64,000 nucleotides of DNA, taken from assembly GCF_001598055.1 (NCBI RefSeq), contig NZ_CP014845.1, forward strand, positions 992,001-1,056,000, in the 5' to 3' direction. The first letter of the stretch is position 1, and each line of letters opens with the position of its first letter. Below the pieces are notes generated by a model. That model saw only the letters and a list, made by a program, of their open reading frames with translations, was not told the DNA's origin and did not search any database. This DNA is from Cupriavidus nantongensis (GTDB taxonomy: Bacteria; Pseudomonadota; Gammaproteobacteria; Burkholderiales; Burkholderiaceae). Shown here piece after piece: positions 34,794 to 44,034 of the stretch. The position numbers and the translations under genes are program-made.

Positions 34794-37700
34794 GCGCGCG
34801 CCGGGCCCGGGTCGCGGGCCACGTCGTCGGCAAGCTCGGCAAGCAGGGCCCGCGCCTCTTGCCAGTCGGCGCCATCGGTGCCCTCGCTGAAGCTGCCGTG
34901 GACGCGCGCCAGCGCTTCACGTGCGGCGTCGCCCTTGCGCTGGCGCTGCCACAGCCGCGCCAGGCTGAGCGCGGCCTGCAGTTCCAGCGGCCGGGCGCCC
35001 TGGCCGTGCGCGACCGCGAGCGCGCGCTGGAAGCAGGCCTCGGCTTCATGGCTGGCGGCGGCGCCGGCGTCGGGCGCGGCCAGCTGCAGCAGCAAGTCGC
35101 CGCGCAGCCGATAGACCGCGGCTTCATCGAGTCGCTCGCCGGTGTCTTCGATCATGGCCTGCGCGCGCGTCAGCACGTCCAGCGCGGCGGCGGGTTGGCC
35201 GGCCTTGCCGCAGGCCTCGGCCAGCATCGCCAGCAGGTTCGGCATGCCGAGTTCGCCGCCGGTGGCCTCGTAGGCCGTCAGGCCGCGCCGCATCAGCGCA
35301 ATGCCTTCGTCGTGGCTGCCCTGCTCGGACATCGCCCAGCCCTGCAGCACGGTGCCCCAGGCCAGGTAGATCGGGAAGCCCTGTTCGCAGGAAATGGCGA
35401 TGGCGGCTTCGGCATACTCCCTGGTCTGGGCGGGATTGCGGCGCCAGCGGTACTGTTCCGCCGCGAACACCAGGCACAGCGCCAGGTTGTAGGCATCCGG
35501 GCGCGCGCGCGCCAGCGCCAGCGCCTCGCGGCTGCGCGCCAGGGCCTGGTCGGCAAAGCCCTGGTACCACAGGATCCAGGACAGCGTGCTGGTGGCGTGG
35601 ACCATCGGGTCGCGGCCGTAGCCGGTCAGGAAGTCATAGGCAGCGTGCTCGGGATGCGGCACGGCCAGCACGGCTTCCATATGCGCGCGCGCCTCGTCGA
35701 GCAGGCCCAGGCGGAACAGCGTCGCGCCCAGCGCGCGGTGGCCTTCGGCCAGCTGCTTGGGCTTCTGCGACTCGGTAGCCAGCGCCAGCAGGCGCCGCGC
35801 CAGCGGCAGCGACACCTGGTATTGCGCACGCAGCTGGTAGAACGCCCACATGCCCAGCTGCGCCGAGAACACATAGGGTGTCTGCCGCCCTTGCTCGCAC
35901 AGCGACATCGCGCGCCGGTAATTGGCTTCGACTTCGGGCGAGGCCTGGCCCCGCGCGGCGATCAGCGCGGGCCCCAGCGTCAGCAGCAGGGTCAGCTCCA
36001 AGCGCGCGCGCTCGTCGCTGTCGGGCTGGCGCTTGAGCAGGGCAATGGCTTCGCTCAGGTGCCGGATCGCTTCTTCCTGCGCGGAGCGCTGCAAAGCTTG
36101 CTGTCCGGCGCAGTGCAGGTACTCGACCGCCTTCGGCACATTGCCGCTGTGGCTGTAGTGGTGGGCCAGTTCGCTGCAGTAGTCCTTGAGCCGGCCGTGG
36201 AACATCGCCTCGATCGCCTGTGCGGAGCTTTCATGCAGGGCGCTGCGGCGCTCGGTGAGCAAGGAGCTGCCGGCCACTTCCTGCGTCAGCGCGTGCTTGA
36301 AGGCGTACTCCACCTCGGGGAAGGCGGGGCGTTCGTAGATAAAGTCGGCGCCCTGCAGGTCGCGCAGCAGCGGATGCAGGCGCTCTTCGGGCAGGCCGGT
36401 GACGCGCAGCACCAGGCCCAGCGGAAACTCCTTGCCGATTACCGCCAGGGTCTGCAGCAGCTCCTTCTGCGCCAGCGGCAGCCGGTCGATACGCGCGGCC
36501 AGCACGCCCTGCACGGTGGTCGGGATGTGCAGCAGCGCCGGCGCCTTCTCGATGCGGTAGCTGCCCGGCTGGCCCAGCAGCGCGCCTTCCTCGGCCAGGG
36601 TCTGGACCACTTCCTCCATGAAGAAGGGATTGCCTTCGGTCTTGTCGAGGATCAGCCGCTTCAGCGGCGCCAGGCTGGGGTCGTCGCCCAGCAGCGCGGT
36701 CAGCAGTTCCTGCGCCTCGGCCTGTCCCAGCGGCTGCAGCCGCAGCTGCGAGTAATGCGCGCCCGCGTCCCAGCGGTGGCTGTACTCGGGCCGGTAGTTC
36801 ACCAGCAGCACGATGGGCGCGCCGGGCACGTGGCCGACCAGCATGTTGAGGAAGGCCTCGGTCTCGCCATCCAGCCATTGCAGGTCTTCGAAGATGACTT
36901 CCAGCGGCTGGTTCTGGCTTTCGCGGACCAGCAGCCGCGCAATCGCGTCGAAGGTGCGCTGGCGCCGCAGGGCCGGGTCCATGGTCGGCAGTTGCGAGTC
37001 GGGCTCGACCACGCCGAGCAGGTAGAGCAGGTAGGGCAGGTGTTCCTCCAGCGAGCGGTCCAGCGTCAGCAGCCTGCCGGTCAGCTTTTCGCGGCAGGCA
37101 CGGTCGCCGTCGTGCGCCGTGATCTGGAAGTAGTTCCTCAGCATCTCGATCAGCGGCAGGTAGGCAAAGGCCTTGCCGTGCGAGACCGAGAACGTCTCCA
37201 GCGCCAGGCAGCCTTGCTGCGACCTGACCTTGAATTCATGGAACAGCCGCGACTTGCCGACCCCGGCCTCGCCGACCACCGCGACGATGCGGCCGTGGCC
37301 GGCCTTGGCCTGCTCCAGCGCCGCGTTCAGGTGCGCCAGCTCGTCCTGGCGCCCGACAAAGCGCGCCAGGCCGCGGTGCGCGGCCACCTGCAGCCGCGTG
37401 CGCAGCGGGCCCGGCCCGATCACCTCATACACCGCCAGCGGTTCGCGCACGCCCTTGACGCTGGTTGTGCCCAGTGCCTTGAATTCGAAATAGCCTTCGG
37501 TCAGCTTGTGGGTCGACTCGCTCACCAGGATCGACGCGGGCGTGGCGATGCCTTCCATGCGCGAGGCGATATGGATGGTGTGCCCGACGGGATCGTAGTC
37601 GGTGTGCAGGTCGTCCTTGCGGATCGAGCGCACCACCACCTCGCCGGTATGGATGCCGATGCGGACCTGCAGCGGAATGCCCTGCTCCAGGCGCACGCGG

Positions 37701-38260
37701 TCGCTGTGCCGGTGCATCGCATCCTGCATGCGCAGCGCCGCGTACAGCGCGCGCAGCGCGTGGTCCTCGTGGGCGATGGGCGCGCCGAACAGCGCCAGGA
37801 TGCCGTCGCCGAGGAACTTGGCGACGTAGCCCTCGTAATGGTGGACCGCCTCCATCATCAGCGTCACCACCGGATCGATCAGCCGGCGCGCGTCCTCCGG
37901 GTCCAGGTCCTGGGTCAGCGCAGTGGAGCCGGCCATGTCGGCAAACAGCGCGGTAATGGTCTTGCGCTCGCCGGCGGTCTCGCCGCGGGCTTCCATCGCC
38001 GCCTGCTCGGCCAGGATGCGCCCGGCCAGGTGTGGCGGGGTGTAGTGGACCGGCGCCGGACTGTGCTGGCGCGGCGCGGCGGGCGCGGCCGCAGTGGTGG
38101 CGGGCGCGTCGGGCAGGCCGACGCCGCAGACGCGGCAGAACCGCGCCGCCGCGGTGGCCTCGGCGCCGCATTGCGGGCACACGCGGGCAAGCCGCGCTCC
38201 GCACGCCTCACAGAAGTTGGCGCCAGCAAGATTGCCGAAGCCGCATTGGCTGCAGCGCAT
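34790..38260 (-). CDS. class III adenylate/guanylate cyclase-AAA ATPase-TPR protein
   Basis: The 1156-residue protein joins several parts. Two double-Cys zinc ribbons (CSQCG...CEAC, CPQCG...CRVCG) span residues 3-46. A class III nucleotide cyclase domain spans about 100-280, with metal ligands Asp108 (FADMAGST) and Asp152 (KFLGDG), Lys148 and Arg234. An ATPase with Walker A GEAGVGKS at about 330 and ILE/FEDLQW-type Walker B follows. A long helical TPR region runs to the C-terminus. The transition-state Asn of active cyclases is His230 here (HTIHIASRME), so activity is uncertain. It likely senses a signal through the TPR/ATPase part. The HD hydrolase follows with a 4-bp overlap. Confidence 0.87.
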   Translation of the reverse strand: MRCSQCGFGNLAGANFCEACGARLARVCPQCGAEATAAARFCRVCGVGLPDAPATTAAAPAAPRQHSPAPVHYTPPHLAGRILAEQAAMEARGETAGERKTITALFADMAGSTALTQDLDPEDARRLIDPVVTLMMEAVHHYEGYVAKFLGDGILALFGAPIAHEDHALRALYAALRMQDAMHRHSDRVRLEQGIPLQVRIGIHTGEVVVRSIRKDDLHTDYDPVGHTIHIASRMEGIATPASILVSESTHKLTEGYFEFKALGTTSVKGVREPLAVYEVIGPGPLRTRLQVAAHRGLARFVGRQDELAHLNAALEQAKAGHGRIVAVVGEAGVGKSRLFHEFKVRSQQGCLALETFSVSHGKAFAYLPLIEMLRNYFQITAHDGDRACREKLTGRLLTLDRSLEEHLPYLLYLLGVVEPDSQLPTMDPALRRQRTFDAIARLLVRESQNQPLEVIFEDLQWLDGETEAFLNMLVGHVPGAPIVLLVNYRPEYSHRWDAGAHYSQLRLQPLGQAEAQELLTALLGDDPSLAPLKRLILDKTEGNPFFMEEVVQTLAEEGALLGQPGSYRIEKAPALLHIPTTVQGVLAARIDRLPLAQKELLQTLAVIGKEFPLGLVLRVTGLPEERLHPLLRDLQGADFIYERPAFPEVEYAFKHALTQEVAGSSLLTERRSALHESSAQAIEAMFHGRLKDYCSELAHHYSHSGNVPKAVEYLHCAGQQALQRSAQEEAIRHLSEAIALLKRQPDSDERARLELTLLLTLGPALIAARGQASPEVEANYRRAMSLCEQGRQTPYVFSAQLGMWAFYQLRAQYQVSLPLARRLLALATESQKPKQLAEGHRALGATLFRLGLLDEARAHMEAVLAVPHPEHAAYDFLTGYGRDPMVHATSTLSWILWYQGFADQALARSREALALARARPDAYNLALCLVFAAEQYRWRRNPAQTREYAEAAIAISCEQGFPIYLAWGTVLQGWAMSEQGSHDEGIALMRRGLTAYEATGGELGMPNLLAMLAEACGKAGQPAAALDVLTRAQAMIEDTGERLDEAAVYRLRGDLLLQLAAPDAGAAASHEAEACFQRALAVAHGQGARPLELQAALSLARLWQRQRKGDAAREALARVHGSFSEGTDGADWQEARALLAELADDVARDPGPARA

Positions 38261-38464
38261 TTCGCCTCCCGGCCGTCAGTGCCAGCTTGACGGTACCTAA
38301 GGTTATTAGAGGCGGGATAGCGGCACGTGGCAAGGCAGCCTGCCCTCTGCCAGCGGATGGCCCGCGTGCGAAGTGTGGCGCGGCGCGCATTACGCCTTGA
38401 ACGCTACTTCGCCGCGTGTTTCCGCAGGTTCGGGCCCCGGATTTCGTGGTGGCCCGGCCCACCG

Positions 38465-39391
38465 TCACGGCTGCGCCCACGCCGCCGCCTGGCGCGCGCC
38501 GCCCTTGCCGCCGATCGCCTCGACCAGGTAGTCGACGAACGACGCGATCCGCGCCGAGATCGCGGTATTGCGGTAGTAGACCGCATGGATCGGCTGGCGC
38601 ACGTCCTGGGTCTGTCGCGCCAGCACCGGCACCAGCCGGCCCGCTTCACGGTCGTGCGCGGTCATGAAGTCCGACAGGCAAACGATGCCTGCGCCTTCCA
38701 GTGCCAGCTGCCTGAGCGTCTCGCCGCTCGACGACCACACCGCCGGCTCGATCCGATAGGGCTCTCCGTCCGCACCCAGGATCGGCCACACGTTCAGCGA
38801 TTCAGGCTGGTTGAAGCCCAGCAGCGCGTGCTTGCCGAGATCCTGCGCCTTGCGCGGGTGGCCGTGCGCGTCGAGATAGGCCGGGCTGGCCAGCATGCGC
38901 ACCCGGCTGTTGCCGATCAGCCGGCTATGCAGCGTCGAATCCTTCAGGCGGCCGATGCGGATGGCCACGTCGGTGCGCCGCTCGAGCAGGTCGATGATGC
39001 CCTCGTTGCTGTTCAACTCCAGTTCCACCTGCGGAAAGCGCTCGCGGTAGCCGCGCACCAGCGGCACGATCACATGCAGCATGAACGGCGACGCGGCGTC
39101 GACGCGCAGGCGCCCGGATGGCTTCTCGCGCCGCGCCAGCATCTGTTCTTCCGCGCTTTCGACCGAGTCGATGATGGCGCGCGCGTCGTGCAGGAAGGCC
39201 TGGCCTTCCTCGGTCAGCTCGAGACGGCGCGTGGTCCGGCGCAGCAGCGTGGTCTTGAGCTTTTCCTCGAGGCGGGCGAGGGTGCGGCTGGTGGCCGAGA
39301 CGGTAAGGTCGAGCTGCTGCGCGGCGGCCGTGATCGAGCCGCTGTCGACCACGGTCGCAAAGGCCAGCAGTTCGTCGAGCGTGATTTTCAT
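38465..39391 (-). CDS. LysR family transcriptional regulator
   Basis: The 308-residue regulator begins MKITLDELLAFATVVDSGSITAAAQQLDLTVSATSRTLARLEEKL, a LysR winged helix-turn-helix, with the effector domain from about residue 90. It is divergent from the aldo/keto reductase and Old Yellow Enzyme genes and probably regulates them, perhaps in response to electrophilic aldehydes or quinones. The downstream 204-bp gap to the cyclase gene start holds nothing recognisable. Confidence 0.88.
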   Translation of the reverse strand: MKITLDELLAFATVVDSGSITAAAQQLDLTVSATSRTLARLEEKLKTTLLRRTTRRLELTEEGQAFLHDARAIIDSVESAEEQMLARREKPSGRLRVDAASPFMLHVIVPLVRGYRERFPQVELELNSNEGIIDLLERRTDVAIRIGRLKDSTLHSRLIGNSRVRMLASPAYLDAHGHPRKAQDLGKHALLGFNQPESLNVWPILGADGEPYRIEPAVWSSSGETLRQLALEGAGIVCLSDFMTAHDREAGRLVPVLARQTQDVRQPIHAVYYRNTAISARIASFVDYLVEAIGGKGGARQAAAWAQP

Positions 39392-39450
39392 GGGTGCGCC
39401 GGAATCAGGACAGACTGGTTTATAGACGATGCACCGGCGCGTGGCAATCC

Positions 39451-39465
39451 TTGATTTAATTTCAA
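39451..39465. promoter_or_regulatory. candidate LysR box
   Basis: TTGATTTAATTTCAA has TTGA/TCAA ends and a T-N11-A core in an AT-rich island between the divergent LysR and aldo/keto reductase genes. The inner arms are imperfect. Confidence 0.45.
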
Positions 39466-39563
39466 ATATTTTTGTCCAGTAAAGGCGTTTATCTCATCAG
39501 TTCCGGCGCGCAGAATGGCGACATCGAACAGCCTTCCCTGACTTCTCTCCAGGAGCTAGCACC

Positions 39564-40370
39564 ATGAGCAAGATTCCCGCCTTCGGCCTCGGCACCTTCC
39601 GCCTGCAAGGCCAGGTCGTCATCGACTCGGTCTGCAACGGCCTCGAGCTGGGCTACCGCGCCATCGATACCGCGCAGATCTACGGCAACGAAGCCGAGAT
39701 CGGCGAGGCCATCGCGGCTTCCGGCGTGCCCCGCGACGAGCTGTTCCTGACCACCAAGATCTGGGTCGACAACTACGCCCCGGACAAGCTCGTGCCGAGC
39801 CTCGAAGAGAGCCTGCGCAAGCTGCGCACCGACTACGTCGACCTGACCCTGATCCACTGGCCGGCGCCGGGCAATGGCGTGCCGCTGGAGACCTTCATGA
39901 CCGCGCTGGCGCAGGCGCAGGAAAAAGGCCTGACGCGGCAGATCGGTGTCTCCAATTTCAATATCGCGCTGACGCGCCAGGCCATCGCCGCGGTCGGCAA
40001 GGACGCGATCGCGACCAACCAGATCGAGCTGAGTCCTTACCTGCAGAACCGCGAGCTGGTGGCGTTCCTGCAGCGCGAAGGCATCCACGTGACGTCGTAC
40101 ATGACGCTCGCCTACGGCAAGGTGCTGGGCGACCCGGTGATCGGCGCGATCGCGCAGCGGCACCAGGCCACGCCGGCGCAGGTGGTGCTGGCGTGGGCGC
40201 TGCAGCTGGGCTACTCGGTGATTCCCTCGTCGACCAAACGCGAGAACCTGGCCAGCAACCTGCTCGCGCAGACCCTGCGCCTCAGCGCAGACGACATGGC
40301 GCAGATCGCCGCGCTGGAGCGCAACGGCCGCGAGGTCAGCCCGGACGGCCTGGCGCCGCAATGGGACTGA
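39564..40370 (+). CDS. aldo/keto reductase (DkgB-like)
   Basis: The 268-residue NADPH-dependent reductase has the family opening [10 protein letters not shown], the catalytic tetrad regions [13 protein letters not shown] (Asp and Tyr), TTKIW (Lys) and LIHWP (His), and the cofactor-binding [13 protein letters not shown] near residue 215. It reduces aldehydes or ketones such as methylglyoxal and 2,5-diketogluconate in related bacteria. It is followed 76 bp later by an Old Yellow Enzyme, and both face away from the LysR gene, suggesting a carbonyl-detoxification operon. Confidence 0.87.
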   Translation: MSKIPAFGLGTFRLQGQVVIDSVCNGLELGYRAIDTAQIYGNEAEIGEAIAASGVPRDELFLTTKIWVDNYAPDKLVPSLEESLRKLRTDYVDLTLIHWPAPGNGVPLETFMTALAQAQEKGLTRQIGVSNFNIALTRQAIAAVGKDAIATNQIELSPYLQNRELVAFLQREGIHVTSYMTLAYGKVLGDPVIGAIAQRHQATPAQVVLAWALQLGYSVIPSSTKRENLASNLLAQTLRLSADDMAQIAALERNGREVSPDGLAPQWD

Positions 40371-40446
40371 GCGACCCGAGGCACCTACATATCCGATGAC
40401 CCGTTCGCGCGCCTCCCATCGCCGCGAACCTGACAGGACAAGCACC

Positions 40447-41562
40447 ATGAGCAATGATCCACTGTTCCAACCGCTGCAACTGGGTGGCCTGACGCTGCCG
40501 AACCGCATCGTCATGCCGCCGATGACACGCTCGCGCGCCAGCCAGCCCGGCGACGAGGCCAATGACCTGATGGCCGCCTACTACGCGCAGCGCGCCGGCG
40601 CCGGCCTGATCGTCAGCGAGGGCACCTATATCGCCCCGCTCGGCAAGGGCTACGCCTGGACGCCGGGCATCCATACGCCGGCGCAGGTGGCCGGATGGCG
40701 CAAGGTGACCTGCGCGGTCCACGCCGCCGGCGGCCGCATCTTCGCGCAGCTCTGGCACGTCGGCCGGCTCAGCCACACCAGCCTGCTGGGCGGCCAGCAA
40801 CCGGTATCGTCGTCGCCGCTGCAGGCGCAGGGCGTCAACGTCTTCATCGCGGGCGAGGACGGCAGCACGCCGGGCTTCGTCCAGGCCTCCGTGCCGCGCG
40901 CCCTGACGGTGGATGAAATCGGCGAGGTCGTCGACCAGTACCGCGCCGCGGCCCGCAACGCGATCGCGGCGGGCTTCGACGGGGTCGAGCTGCACGGCGC
41001 CAACGGCTACCTGGTGAACCAGTTCATCGACTCGCGCGCCAACACGCGCACGGACCAGTACGGCGGCGCGCTGGAGAACCGGTTGCGCTTCCTCGGCGAA
41101 GTGGCGCGGGCCCTGATCGAAGGTACCGGCGATGCGTCGCGCGTCGGCATCCGGCTGGCGCCGCTGACCACGCTCAACGGCTGCGTCGATGACGATCCCG
41201 AGACGACGTATCTTGGCGCTGCGAAGCTGCTGGGCGAACTGGGCGTCGGCTACCTCCATATCGCGGAAGCGGACTGGGACGACGCGCCGCTGATGCCGGT
41301 CGCATTCAAGCAACGGCTGCGCGACGCGTTCCCGGGGGTGCTGATCTATGCCGGCAAGTACACCGCCGAGCGTGCACGCGAGGCCGTCGCGGCCGGCTGG
41401 GCCGACCTGATCGCGTTCGGCCGTCCGTTCGTCGCCAATCCGGACCTGCCCGAGCGCCTGCGCATCGGCGCGCCGCTGGCGCTGCACCAGCGCGATACGC
41501 TGTTCGGCGGCGGCGCGCAGGGGCTGACCGATTACCCGACGCTGGCGCAAGCCGCGGCCTGA
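40447..41562 (+). CDS. Old Yellow Enzyme family ene-reductase (NemA-like)
   Basis: The 371-residue flavoprotein has the OYE features LPNRIVMPPMTRSRA at the N-terminus, ARLSH-type WHVGRLSHTS, the active-site HGANGYLVNQF (His and Asn), and IAFGRPFVANPDLPERL at the FMN phosphate site. Such enzymes reduce activated C=C bonds of enones, N-ethylmaleimide or nitrate esters with NAD(P)H. Together with the upstream aldo/keto reductase it would dispose of reactive electrophiles. The ATG at 40447 follows GACAGGACAAGCACC. Confidence 0.9.
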   Translation: MSNDPLFQPLQLGGLTLPNRIVMPPMTRSRASQPGDEANDLMAAYYAQRAGAGLIVSEGTYIAPLGKGYAWTPGIHTPAQVAGWRKVTCAVHAAGGRIFAQLWHVGRLSHTSLLGGQQPVSSSPLQAQGVNVFIAGEDGSTPGFVQASVPRALTVDEIGEVVDQYRAAARNAIAAGFDGVELHGANGYLVNQFIDSRANTRTDQYGGALENRLRFLGEVARALIEGTGDASRVGIRLAPLTTLNGCVDDDPETTYLGAAKLLGELGVGYLHIAEADWDDAPLMPVAFKQRLRDAFPGVLIYAGKYTAERAREAVAAGWADLIAFGRPFVANPDLPERLRIGAPLALHQRDTLFGGGAQGLTDYPTLAQAAA

Positions 41563-41696
41563 GCCGTCCCACGGCGCAGCAGGCGGTCCGGCCGCCCGGC
41601 GGCGACGTTCCCCGCCGTAGTGCTTTAGGGGGATATGCTGCGACTGACATAGCAGGGCAAGATCGGCACGGTCCGAATGCGCCCATCCGCATCCAG

Positions 41697-41735
41697 GAAA
41701 GCCCGCCCGCCAGTCCCCCGCGGGCGCTTTCTTTT
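41697..41735 (+). terminator. rho-independent terminator after the Old Yellow Enzyme gene
   Basis: GAAAGC plus GCCCGC (41697-41710, with two bulged C) pairs with GCGGGC plus GCTTTC (41720-41731), and TTTT follows. It lies about 135 bp after the gene stop. An inverted repeat CGCGAA-TCA-TTCGCG at 41762-41776 comes just after it, of unknown role. Confidence 0.65.
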
Positions 41736-41838
41736 CACGGAGGGGTAGAGCGATATGGAGGCGCGAATCATTCGCGTTTGATCGGCGGGTGCCGTCGGCG
41801 CGCGATATGGAACCCTCGATATAAAAAGGAGTGAGACA

Positions 41839-42225
41839 GTGCCTGCCCACCAGTCGCCAGTTCACCGCCTAGCGCCGGCACACCCCAACGGCTCGCCTCT
41901 GTCGCTCACCCCTGGCCTGGGCGCGACCTTTGAATCAGCCGCCAACCAGGAACCCAGTGGGCCGGAAAAGACCGCCCTGGCGCTTTGTGCCCGCTATTGC
42001 CCGCTCGCCGACGTGGGCCCGCCGTTCGGCGCCGAAACGCTGGCATGGCGGGGCAGCGCCTACATTTATGTCTTTGGCTGGGACAGCGACGGCAGGCGCC
42101 GCCTGTTCGAGGTGTTCCGGAACCAGCAGGGCGCGCTCGAGCCCGTGCTGGCGTTCCAGTATCCCGTTCCACTGCGGAAATTGTTCCGGCACGACCTGGA
42201 TCCGCTGTACCACGATCGGCGCTGA
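41839..42225 (+). CDS. hypothetical protein, unknown function
   Basis: This 128-residue protein is not one I recognise. The C-terminal half (WRGSAYIYVFGWDSDGRRRLFEVFRNQQGALEPVLAFQYPVPLRKLF) reads like a compact beta-rich domain, while the first 40 residues are Pro/Ser-rich and probably disordered. It starts at a GTG with AAGGAG eight bases upstream, which supports translation. It stands alone between the terminator and the third Bug gene. Confidence 0.6.
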   Translation: MPAHQSPVHRLAPAHPNGSPLSLTPGLGATFESAANQEPSGPEKTALALCARYCPLADVGPPFGAETLAWRGSAYIYVFGWDSDGRRRLFEVFRNQQGALEPVLAFQYPVPLRKLFRHDLDPLYHDRR

Positions 42226-42367
42226 CATCACGCGCAAGCCCTGACATGCGCGGCCACCGCGGCGACGGGCCGAGGGCAGCGCTACTTCTCCCACCTCCGC
42301 AAAAATCCCGCGGTCTGGCCGGCCTGCGCAGCACTTTATCGCCTGCGCTGTCCGCACATACCCTGAA

Positions 42368-42414
42368 TTGACGGTGGAGTTTATGTGCGTAAAAATAAAT
42401 TCATAACTATGAAT
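42368..42414 (+). promoter_or_regulatory. promoter and operator of the third Bug gene
   Basis: TTGACG (42368-42373) and an A-rich -10 (TAAAAA, 42390-42395) are 16 bp apart. The perfect repeat ATTCATA-AC-TATGAAT (42399-42414) covers the predicted start, so a repressor site is likely. No regulator gene is adjacent. Confidence 0.5.
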
Positions 42415-42479
42415 AATGCGGGTGCCTCGCCTCGATGCCGGCACCGCTTCCGACCACCGTCATTCCTGGAGACACCCCG

Positions 42480-43451
42480 ATGCAACCGAACCCGCGCCGC
42501 CGCCTGATGCTGTGCGCCGCCATGCTAAGCGCAATGCCCGCGCTGGCCTGGGCCGACACCTATCCCAGCAAGCCGATCCGCATGGTGGTGCCGTTCGCCC
42601 CCGGCGGCGCCACCGACGTGGTGGCGCGGCTGATTTCGCAGAAGCTGGGCGAGGCGCTGAAGCAGTCGGTGGTGGTCGAAAACCGTCCAGGCGCCAACGG
42701 CATCATCGGCACTGACGTGGCGGCACGCGCGGCGCCCGATGGCTATACGCTGCTGCTCAATACCGCCGGCGCGCAGACCCTCAGCCCGGTGCTGTACAAG
42801 GCCGGCTATGAGCCGCTGAAAAGCTTCGCGCCGATCTCGCAGATCAGCAATATCGGCTTCGTGATGGTGGTGCACCCGTCTGTGCCGGCCAAGACCGTGC
42901 AGGAGTTCGTCGCGCTGGCCAAGGCGAAGTCGCGGCCGCTGAGCCTGTCGGCCGGCAGCAGCATGATCGAGCTGATCGGCGCCACCTTCAAGCGCGCCGC
43001 GGGCACGCCCGACGTGGTCAGCGTGTCGTACCGCGGCACCGGCCCGCAGATGCAGGCGGTGGTCGCGGGCGAGGTCGACATGACCATCGACCCCTTCAAC
43101 GGCATGGCGATGATCAAGGCCGGCAAGCTGCGCCCGCTGGCGGTGTTCGCGTCCAAACGCTCGCCCGCGCTGCCCGATGTCCCGACCATGCAGGAGGCCG
43201 GTTTCGACGGCATGGCGTTCAACTCGTGGGCCGGCCTGCTGGCCCCGGCCGGCACGCCCAAGGAGATCGTCACGCGGCTGAACCAGGAGATGAACCGCAT
43301 CCTGGCGCAGCCGGAGATCAAGCAACGGCTGGCCGCGATTGACTACGAGGTGGTGGGCGGCACCCCGGAACAGTTCGCCGCCACCATTGCCGAGGATGCG
43401 GCCAGGTGGGCAAAGATCGTCAAGGAGACGAACTACAAGGCGGGGTCCTGA
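42480..43451 (+). CDS. Bug family (TctC-type) periplasmic solute receptor
   Basis: The 323-residue receptor has a signal peptide ending near ALAWAD (about residue 24) and the Bug motif RMVVPFAPGGATDVVARLISQKL with the VENRPGANG loop. Unlike the other two Bug genes in the window it stands alone, with no enzyme, regulator or transporter beside it. Its ligand cannot be guessed. Confidence 0.9.
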   Translation: MQPNPRRRLMLCAAMLSAMPALAWADTYPSKPIRMVVPFAPGGATDVVARLISQKLGEALKQSVVVENRPGANGIIGTDVAARAAPDGYTLLLNTAGAQTLSPVLYKAGYEPLKSFAPISQISNIGFVMVVHPSVPAKTVQEFVALAKAKSRPLSLSAGSSMIELIGATFKRAAGTPDVVSVSYRGTGPQMQAVVAGEVDMTIDPFNGMAMIKAGKLRPLAVFASKRSPALPDVPTMQEAGFDGMAFNSWAGLLAPAGTPKEIVTRLNQEMNRILAQPEIKQRLAAIDYEVVGGTPEQFAATIAEDAARWAKIVKETNYKAGS

Positions 43452-43543
43452 GCGGTCACGTTGCGGCCGTCGCCTGCCGCACCAGCCAGTTGCGGAACGC
43501 GCGCGCCGCGGCCAATACCGTTCCGTTGAAGCGTCAAGTACTA

Positions 43544-43633
43544 CTGTCATTCCCGCGCAGGCGGGAATCCAGCGTCTTTCGCGCCTTGTTCGGGGATAAA
43601 GTCACTGGGTTCCCGCCTTCGCGGGAACGACAG
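43544..43633. repeat. 90-bp dRS3-like inverted-repeat element (MITE-like)
   Basis: The element is bounded by CTGTCATTCCCGC (43544) and GCGGGAACGACAG (to 43633), inverted repeats with one mismatch. Inside, ATTCCC-N8-GGGAAT (43549-43568) matches the dRS3 consensus known from Neisseria, and GTTCCC-N8-GGGAAC (43609-43628) is its near copy. Such elements are scattered in many beta- and gammaproteobacterial genomes and can move with help from other transposases or serve as phage integration targets. It lies in the 583-bp gap after the Bug gene. Confidence 0.75.
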
Positions 43634-43740
43634 CGGTTACCTGAACCCTTCGGCAACCGGACTGCGCAGGGTCTGCACGGCATTCTGCAAGCGGTTGCGA
43701 TATCTCTTCACGACACCATGCGCGTTGCGCGTGGGTCAGG

Positions 43741-43769
43741 TTGACCGCACCACGGGGCGGCATTACACT
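43741..43769 (+). promoter_or_regulatory. candidate promoter of the envelope protein gene
   Basis: TTGACC (43741-43746) and TACACT (43764-43769) are 17 bp apart. This would give a leader of about 260 nt before the ATG at 44035. I see no gene in that leader. Confidence 0.5.
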
Positions 43770-44034
43770 GCGCCCCGTTCCAACCAACGGAGCTATCCGT
43801 GGACAGTTGTCCCAGTCCCTCATGCGCAACGGGAGTTTCCCCGGCTGCGCCGGCGCGCTGAGACACTGCGGTCTTTCGCTGCAGTGCCGCCGCGCGGCGC
43901 TGCCATGCCCCCATGCGGCCAGGCCCATGCCTGTGCCCGCCGGTGCCAGACCTCCCTTGCTGCCTTTCGATGTGTTGTCATGGCCCGCGTGTATCGTCGC
44001 CGGCCAGATGGCTGTATTTGCTCAGGAGGTTGCC

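Noticed and set aside
34859..38290. A 1143-codon open frame on the plus strand opposite the cyclase gene
   Set aside because: Its product is a low-complexity His/Arg/Gln-rich string, the usual shadow of a GC-rich gene on the other strand. The minus-strand protein has recognisable domains from end to end.
41563..41696. A possible small RNA upstream of the terminator at 41697-41735
   Set aside because: I found no well-placed promoter and no recognisable RNA fold. The terminator is explained by the Old Yellow Enzyme gene.
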